Assembly (NCBI RefSeq): GCF_030272615.1
Contig: NC_081410.1
Location: forward strand, 508,483,942 to 508,547,941
Source of the DNA: Cryptomeria japonica
Lineage: Eukaryota; Streptophyta; Pinopsida; Cupressales; Cupressaceae
Reading direction: 5' to 3'
DNA length: 64,000 nt
Shown here one piece after another: positions 59,302 to 64,000 of the stretch. The notes below the pieces were generated by a model, which had not been told where the DNA came from, searched no databases, and saw nothing but the letters and a program-made list of their open reading frames with translations. The position numbers were made by a program, and so were the translations under genes. The first letter of the stretch is position 1; the number at the start of each line of letters is the position of its first letter.

Positions 59302-59927
59302 TGTTGGTCATTTGGTGGAATTGATTATATGTTGCATTGATGTTTTGTCATTGATGCCAACACTAGCTGTTTGGATGCTTTACCGACACCCTTTTGGTCC
59401 CGGTAGGTTGAGTGGTTTGTCATTGATTTGGATCCAACATGATTTGGTAGGCTCTAGTATGATTTGGTTATGGAATTGGCTTACTCGTGATACTCATGTT
59501 CATATTTAGTCACTTGGTTTTGGTTTGGTGATCAGATGCTATCCTGTTTGCTTAGAAGCCTATTTTTTGGTTTTGGTGAGGGTTTCACTGGCAGAGATTT
59601 TGGTGGAGATATTTGATGGATTACATAAGTGGTGTTAGTGCAGCATTTGATGGAGTTTTATGATGTTGTTGGTGATCATATTTGAGACTTGGTGGATGGA
59701 GATCATTGTTGAAGTGTGTGGACCTATACTGGGTCTTGGTTGATCTAGGTTATGGACCGACTTTAATGTAATGTGTGGATAAGACCTATTGATGTATTTT
59801 TGGGATGTCTTATGTGTTGATATTATTTGTTTGGTCTAAGGCCGACTGGGTTTGTAATTATGTAATCGGTTTATTGTCTGGTGGCCGACCAGATTGTTTA
59901 TGGTCGAGCTTTTGTATATATAAAAGA
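59302..59927 (+). repeat. Copia-5 3' LTR, first part
   Basis: Starts TGTTGGTCATTT after the last polypurine tract and carries the U3 motif TTGTCATTGATGCCAA (59345-59360). It has a TATA-like GTATATATAAAA (59914-59925) immediately before the NA-2 insertion at 59928. The remainder lies beyond the window. Confidence 0.82.
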
Positions 59928-60742
59928 TGTTAGGATTAATGATAGTCCCAAAGATACTAAGAGGGGGGGTGAATCAATATCTAACTGGTTTGTAGAATAT
60001 TCAACCTTATTAAGTATTTTGCATTCCAGAATAGTGTACCGGTAAATAAAATTTAATGCAGTAAACAAGAACAATAAAGACAACATAGAAAACACACCAT
60101 AACATAAGATGTTTAACGAGGAAACCCAGTGTGGGAAAAACCTTGGTGGGATTTGTGACCCACAATATTTACTCACTGGCCAATGAATAAGTATTACTTA
60201 CAATGAGGGGCCTGCACATGCAGGAAGGCCAACTGCCTAGAGCTCACTGCTCAATCTACAAAATGGAAGTCTCACTAACTTACAAAATGGATTATGAAAA
60301 TCCAATACAATGTACTACTTCAAATTAGCATCAAGGTTCAATACTAGTTTAAGCTCATACTATAACCATAAACCTTCTACAAAATCTGTCCTATGCATTC
60401 ACATATATCTCTTCTTCTATTCCGTCCACTATCCTTATTTTGTATTCTTATTACAAAGTGATTTACAAGATCTCATACATATATGCGTCTATTACAATAT
60501 TCCATGTCGACTTTACAAAAAGATATTTACAATTAAATACAATAAACAAAAGTTTATTCCTATCGGCTATTGTGTTGGTAGGTATTGTTGCCGCTGCTAG
60601 TGAAGAGTTTGTCGGTGCTGGTGCCTGCTGGTGGTTTACCAGATGAATGCCGGGTTGTTGCCTGAAGGTTGCCGATAGGTTGTCGGTAGGTTGCCATCAA
60701 TGACAACACCATCATTTCTCACTAGAGTGTAGAATGCCAACA
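59928..60742 (-). repeat. NA-2 3' LTR
   Basis: 815 bp, plus-strand limits TGTTAGGATTAA ... ATGCCAACA. Clearly homologous to the NA-1 LTRs but with more substitutions. The G-run is only seven long (about 59962-59968). Confidence 0.9.
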
Positions 60743-60756
60743 ATCTCCCCCTTTGG
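60743..60756 (-). promoter_or_regulatory. NA-2 polypurine tract
   Basis: Minus strand CCAAAGGGGGAGAT, identical to NA-1 and Copia-3. Further tracts lie at 60835-60845 and 60885-60898. Confidence 0.85.
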
Positions 60757-61009
60757 CATTGATGGCAACACTCATGAGAAAAATCCAAAAACTGTTTCCA
60801 AAAATGAAATCCAAAAAGTTACCAAAAAGATGTGCTCCCCCTGAGTAGATGATATCCTCTGATTAGCCATTTTTATCTATCCACTACTCCCCCTTTGACA
60901 TCAATGACAAAGGTTGTCAAAAACTGTCAAATGAGTGCAAAATTTTACCTTAAGGTTTGTAACCGGTTGGTTACAATCTGAAATATATCAGCCAAAACCA
61001 AGTTTAAAC

Positions 61010-63547
61010 TCTGCATGAATCTATTACAGTCATTCATGGTTGCGTCAGTTCATTGGATTGTACCGATGAGATGATGCATAGGTTCCTCTAGTGATCTTCT
61101 CCTTGAATTAATGCCTTAGAGATCTCATTTCTCAGAGAGATAAGAGTATCCAATTTAGGACTAAGTTTATACTTCAGCTCTTTGGCATTTGCCTTGATCC
61201 TTGCTTTTTCCTTCTCAAATTTCTCCAACTTTTCTTCAAATCCTGTTATCTCTTGCTCAATAACTAATATAGGTTCGGATGAACCAATGATGTTATCAGC
61301 TATATCATCAATTTCATTTTGTACTCTGCTTATCTCTTTATCAATGTCCTGGGTCAACATATGTGGCTTGCAAGTCTCTTTATATAGTTCCTTATACTCC
61401 AAAATTGTTGTATTCAGTGCCAGTAGAAGTGTGTTAATATGCTCAGTGCACTTCTTTACTGTCTCCTCAAATAATTTTTCTTTATCTTTTTCCATTTTCT
61501 CTTTGAATGTATCCTCATTTACCTTATCCACTGTTATTACATTTCCAACAATAAATTTAGACAATGTGTCTAACTGACCTAAAGAATCCTTTACATTATC
61601 TACATTGTATTTTGGTGCAATCATCTTAATAATAGGTATGGTATCATCAATTGCCTTGTAGGCCAAAGAATTACAATCGATTATCTTTTTTATTGAGTCG
61701 AGAAGTACTTATGTCACATTTGTAGGTCTGATTCCACTTAGTGAAGTACCTAATGTTTTATGAACCAGTTTTACTATCTCAGTGCTTCTAGTATTAGTAA
61801 CAAATTTGCTTGTATCAACCTCCAGTGGATCAGTCTGAGTTTGTGTTTCCACCTGTAGTGGTTTGGGTTTCTCAGTGATTACCAGTTTTTCTATCTCAAC
61901 ATGTATATGTGTTGTTGGTTTCTCAGTGTTATCAGTTGTCGGTACCTCTGTGTTATCCACTGCCAGTATCTTTGTCTCTGTTGGTTGCACCGTGCCAGCA
62001 TCTACACTATCAATATTTATTCCACTGTCCAAAGGTTTCTCTGTATGCATTGTTTGCTCTATTTTCTCTGTATGCACTGTTTGTACTTCAAGCACTGTTC
62101 GCACTTCAACCTCTACATTTTCTATCGGTTGCTCAACAATGTTTCCACTACCAACAATATCATCCTGCACCTCTGTGCTATCCTTGTCCACAATAATGTT
62201 CACTTCTTAAGTATCAACATTCATGGTGAACAAAATTTATGATTTAGGGTTAGTGTCCTCATGTGTTATTACCACATTTTCACTAGCCGGTGCATCCTCA
62301 GTGTGTACCAGTGTAGTATCCAAGGGTGGTGGTAAGTTGTCAGTTATTTTGATGTTTGGTATTCCACCAACTTTGCCCTTCCCTTTGTTTCAATGTTTGT
62401 ACACCACTCTCAATTGTTTATGCACTACCAAAATGTTTTTCCTTTGGTTCTCTAGGTGCTTCTAACAAGGCTTTAGCATAAGTTTCAATAATATTTACAT
62501 CAACCTCATACCCCATTTCACTTACCTATACAGTTCTAGGAAGAACTGCTTCCATCCATATTTCATCCTTCTTAATCACAAAGCAGATTTTCTTATCATA
62601 TTTGTCTACTATACTTTGCGGTAGTCTCTCTCTTGTTTTCATTTTGTCCTAGAAAGCTTTGAAATGTTCAGTTATATTGTTTTCCTTATCAGTAGCCATG
62701 TCGATAAAGGCTTCTTGTAACTGTTTGCCTACTGGTATGTCATATCCAGAATCTTTGTGTTCAATACTAGGAATTTGTTTTGAGAAATACAACATAAGAC
62801 ATACCAAAAGATTACCAAAACTAAATGTTCCTCTCTTGTCTCCTTTTATCTTCTTCAAATTGTCAACTAGTTCATCCTTCATCCATTCACATACATCTAT
62901 TTTTGCATCATTATTTACCATATCATAAGCACTTTTAATGCAAAGACTAGAAACTAAGTTAAGTTGCTTTGCATGTGTGGTCTTGTAACCTAAGATCATA
63001 CTTATGAATCTGATATTTATATCCTTGATGTCATTTACTCTCAGGGATCTGCTATTAAGGTCATGACTGTGTTGTTCGGTACCTTCTTTGTTTTGTCTAG
63101 TCTATTGTTGATAGAGGGTAAACCTATCACTGCCATAATTGCTTGCTGGGTGAATTTGCAGACTGAGTCTAGCCAAAGAAATTCTCCATGTGCCCTACTT
63201 GGGACAATTCTCAGTACCTCCTCAGGATTTTCAGGGATGTTCAAGATTTCTACAAAACCTAAGGTCTCAATAACCTTGTGTTTAGGTTTGACATTTCTAT
63301 TCTCATCACAAATTATTGTGTTAAACATCTTTAATATTACCATAGCTCCTAACTCTTCAATATTGCAGTGAATATAAATTCTAGGGTCTTCAGCATAAGC
63401 TACTCCTTTAGGAATTTTTGAGAATGTGCCTATGGAATCATCTTGCTTAGCTATCTCAGGAATAATTTTGAAGACGGGCCTAGGGCATTTTACAATTTCC
63501 ACAACAGTAGGGTTTGCATTAAATTTTGGAGCAGAAGAGGAAGCCAT
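61010..63547 (-). pseudogene. NA-2 ORF2, homolog of NA-1 ORF2 (decayed, internally deleted)
   Basis: Starts at ATG 63547 (MASSSAPKFNANP). The conserved blocks match NA-1: KGVAYAEDPRIYIHCNIEEL, GEFLWLDSVCKFTQQAI, FGNLLVCLMLYF and YDIPVGKQLQEAF. A frameshift lies near 63045. After the deletion junction near 62390 the acidic Thr/Glu/Pro-rich linker (61709-62203) and the C-terminal coiled coil (61088-61666) follow in one frame, broken by single stops at the equivalents of 62207 and 61700. This continuity shows that the linker and the coiled-coil region belong to one protein. Frame is lost again near 61090, but homology runs to about 61010. Confidence 0.82.
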
Positions 63548-63853
63548 TTGAAAAATACCTTGAGCTGACTGATAATGTTTGAGTGCTTCAAAGGAATCAC
63601 ATCACTTCTTTGCCTTGAATTCCTTTGCTCAGATTTTTCATGCTCTCTACTAGTTTGAATGCTTGATGAATCGAAAAAGAGGGAAAACCGATGATTTATA
63701 ATGAAATTTCTTTTAACAACCGCAATAAATGCTCATTGGTTAAGTGAAAACTTAACACATCTGCTAGTAAAGAAGAAATTCATCTTCACACCATCAATCG
63801 AGGGTAAACTGCATGATATTCAACTTGTTGCAATACCCCCAAGGGGTTACTTC

Positions 63854-64000
63854 TCAGTTGGATGAAGAATTTCCTACCAGTGGAGTGATACTTTGTTCTA
63901 CCAGTGAAAGAATAGTCTCATCAACATTCTGATCTATCTTCCTAATCCATTGTCTTGAAAATTCTTGCTTTACCTCATCAACCTTTTCTTTGCCTTTCAA
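63854..64000 (-). pseudogene. NA-2 ORF1, C-terminal end (partial)
   Basis: The stop TGA (63856-63854) and the preceding codons match the C-terminal tail of NA-1 ORF1 (…QWIRK…NVDETI…). The zinc knuckles and coiled coil would lie beyond 64000. Confidence 0.75.

Larger units (their letters stand above)
56880..59927 (+). mobile_element. Copia-5, 5'-truncated Copia element
   Basis: Begins abruptly within the integrase/RT linker (LKYFRIFG... homolog) and runs through RT, RNase H, a 3' region with polypurine tracts and a 3' LTR (59302-59927) that NA-2 interrupts. No gag, protease, integrase core or 5' LTR is present. Confidence 0.87.
59928..64000 (-). mobile_element. NA-2: second pol-less LTR element (cut by window edge)
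   Basis: Same family and orientation as NA-1: 3' LTR 59928-60742, polypurine tract 60743-60756, ORF2 (about 61010-63547) and the end of ORF1 (63854 onward). It inserted in antisense orientation into the Copia-5 LTR. Relative to NA-1 it lacks about 780 bp of ORF2 (the equivalent of 9576-10357) at a junction near 62390. Its 5' LTR and primer site lie outside the window. Confidence 0.92.

Noticed and set aside
1-64000. CRISPR arrays, bacterial operons, rRNA or tRNA genes
   Set aside because: None seen. The tRNA-Met matches are only 12-base primer sites, and regular repeats are LTRs or microsatellites.

Overview
The window is plant nuclear DNA made almost entirely of LTR retrotransposons, most of them broken and several nested in one another. 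I see no intact host gene. The only host-gene match is a decayed piece of ribosomal protein eS8 (RPS8) near the left edge. The element types (Ty1/Copia gag-pol, Ty3/Gypsy chromoviruses with a C-terminal chromodomain, primer sites matching plant initiator tRNA-Met) establish a land plant. The very high repeat load, old nested insertions and long A/T-rich gene-free stretches suggest a large-genome plant such as a conifer; that is inference, not proof.

Layout: 1-1481 holds the RPS8 pseudogene and A/T-rich DNA. 1482-6251 is Copia-1, a nearly open gag-pol with a 3' LTR but no recognisable 5' LTR. From about 6934 to beyond 37450 lies an old Copia (Copia-2) that has been split repeatedly. NA-1 (7221-13907, minus strand) sits in its leader. 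Gypsy-1 (16061-35384) sits in its polyprotein. Gypsy-1 itself received Copia-3 (16433-23014, in its 5' LTR) and Copia-4 (24688-31256, between gag and protease). Target-site duplications support each insertion: GATGT and TTCAC are exact, GGTAA/AGTAA and GATTA/GTTTA have one mismatch. 37700-44503 is mostly unassignable, with a coding-like remnant at 42550-43074 and a possible old LTR start at 43818. 44504-52189 is Gypsy-2 (minus strand), complete with two ~1.5 kb LTRs. 52190-56600 is mostly featureless. 56600-56870 is a chromodomain remnant of a third Gypsy. 56880-59927 is Copia-5, truncated at its 5' side, and 59928-64000 is NA-2, which runs off the window.

The most unusual content is the NA family (NA-1 and NA-2). 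These are LTR elements with a tRNA-Met primer site and a polypurine tract, but no protease, integrase, reverse transcriptase or RNase H. They carry two long ORFs instead. ORF1 encodes a coiled coil followed by four CCHC zinc knuckles. ORF2 (about 1,085 codons ancestrally) encodes a globular N-terminal region I do not recognise, an acidic Thr/Glu/Pro-rich linker and a C-terminal coiled coil. Their LTR ends, polypurine tract and U3 palindrome closely match those of the autonomous Copia elements alongside, so they look like parasites of that Copia machinery.

Almost every coding region is disabled by stops at former CAA, CAG, CGA or TGG codons and by transition-rich LTR divergence. This is the expected trace of methylated, silenced retrotransposons.
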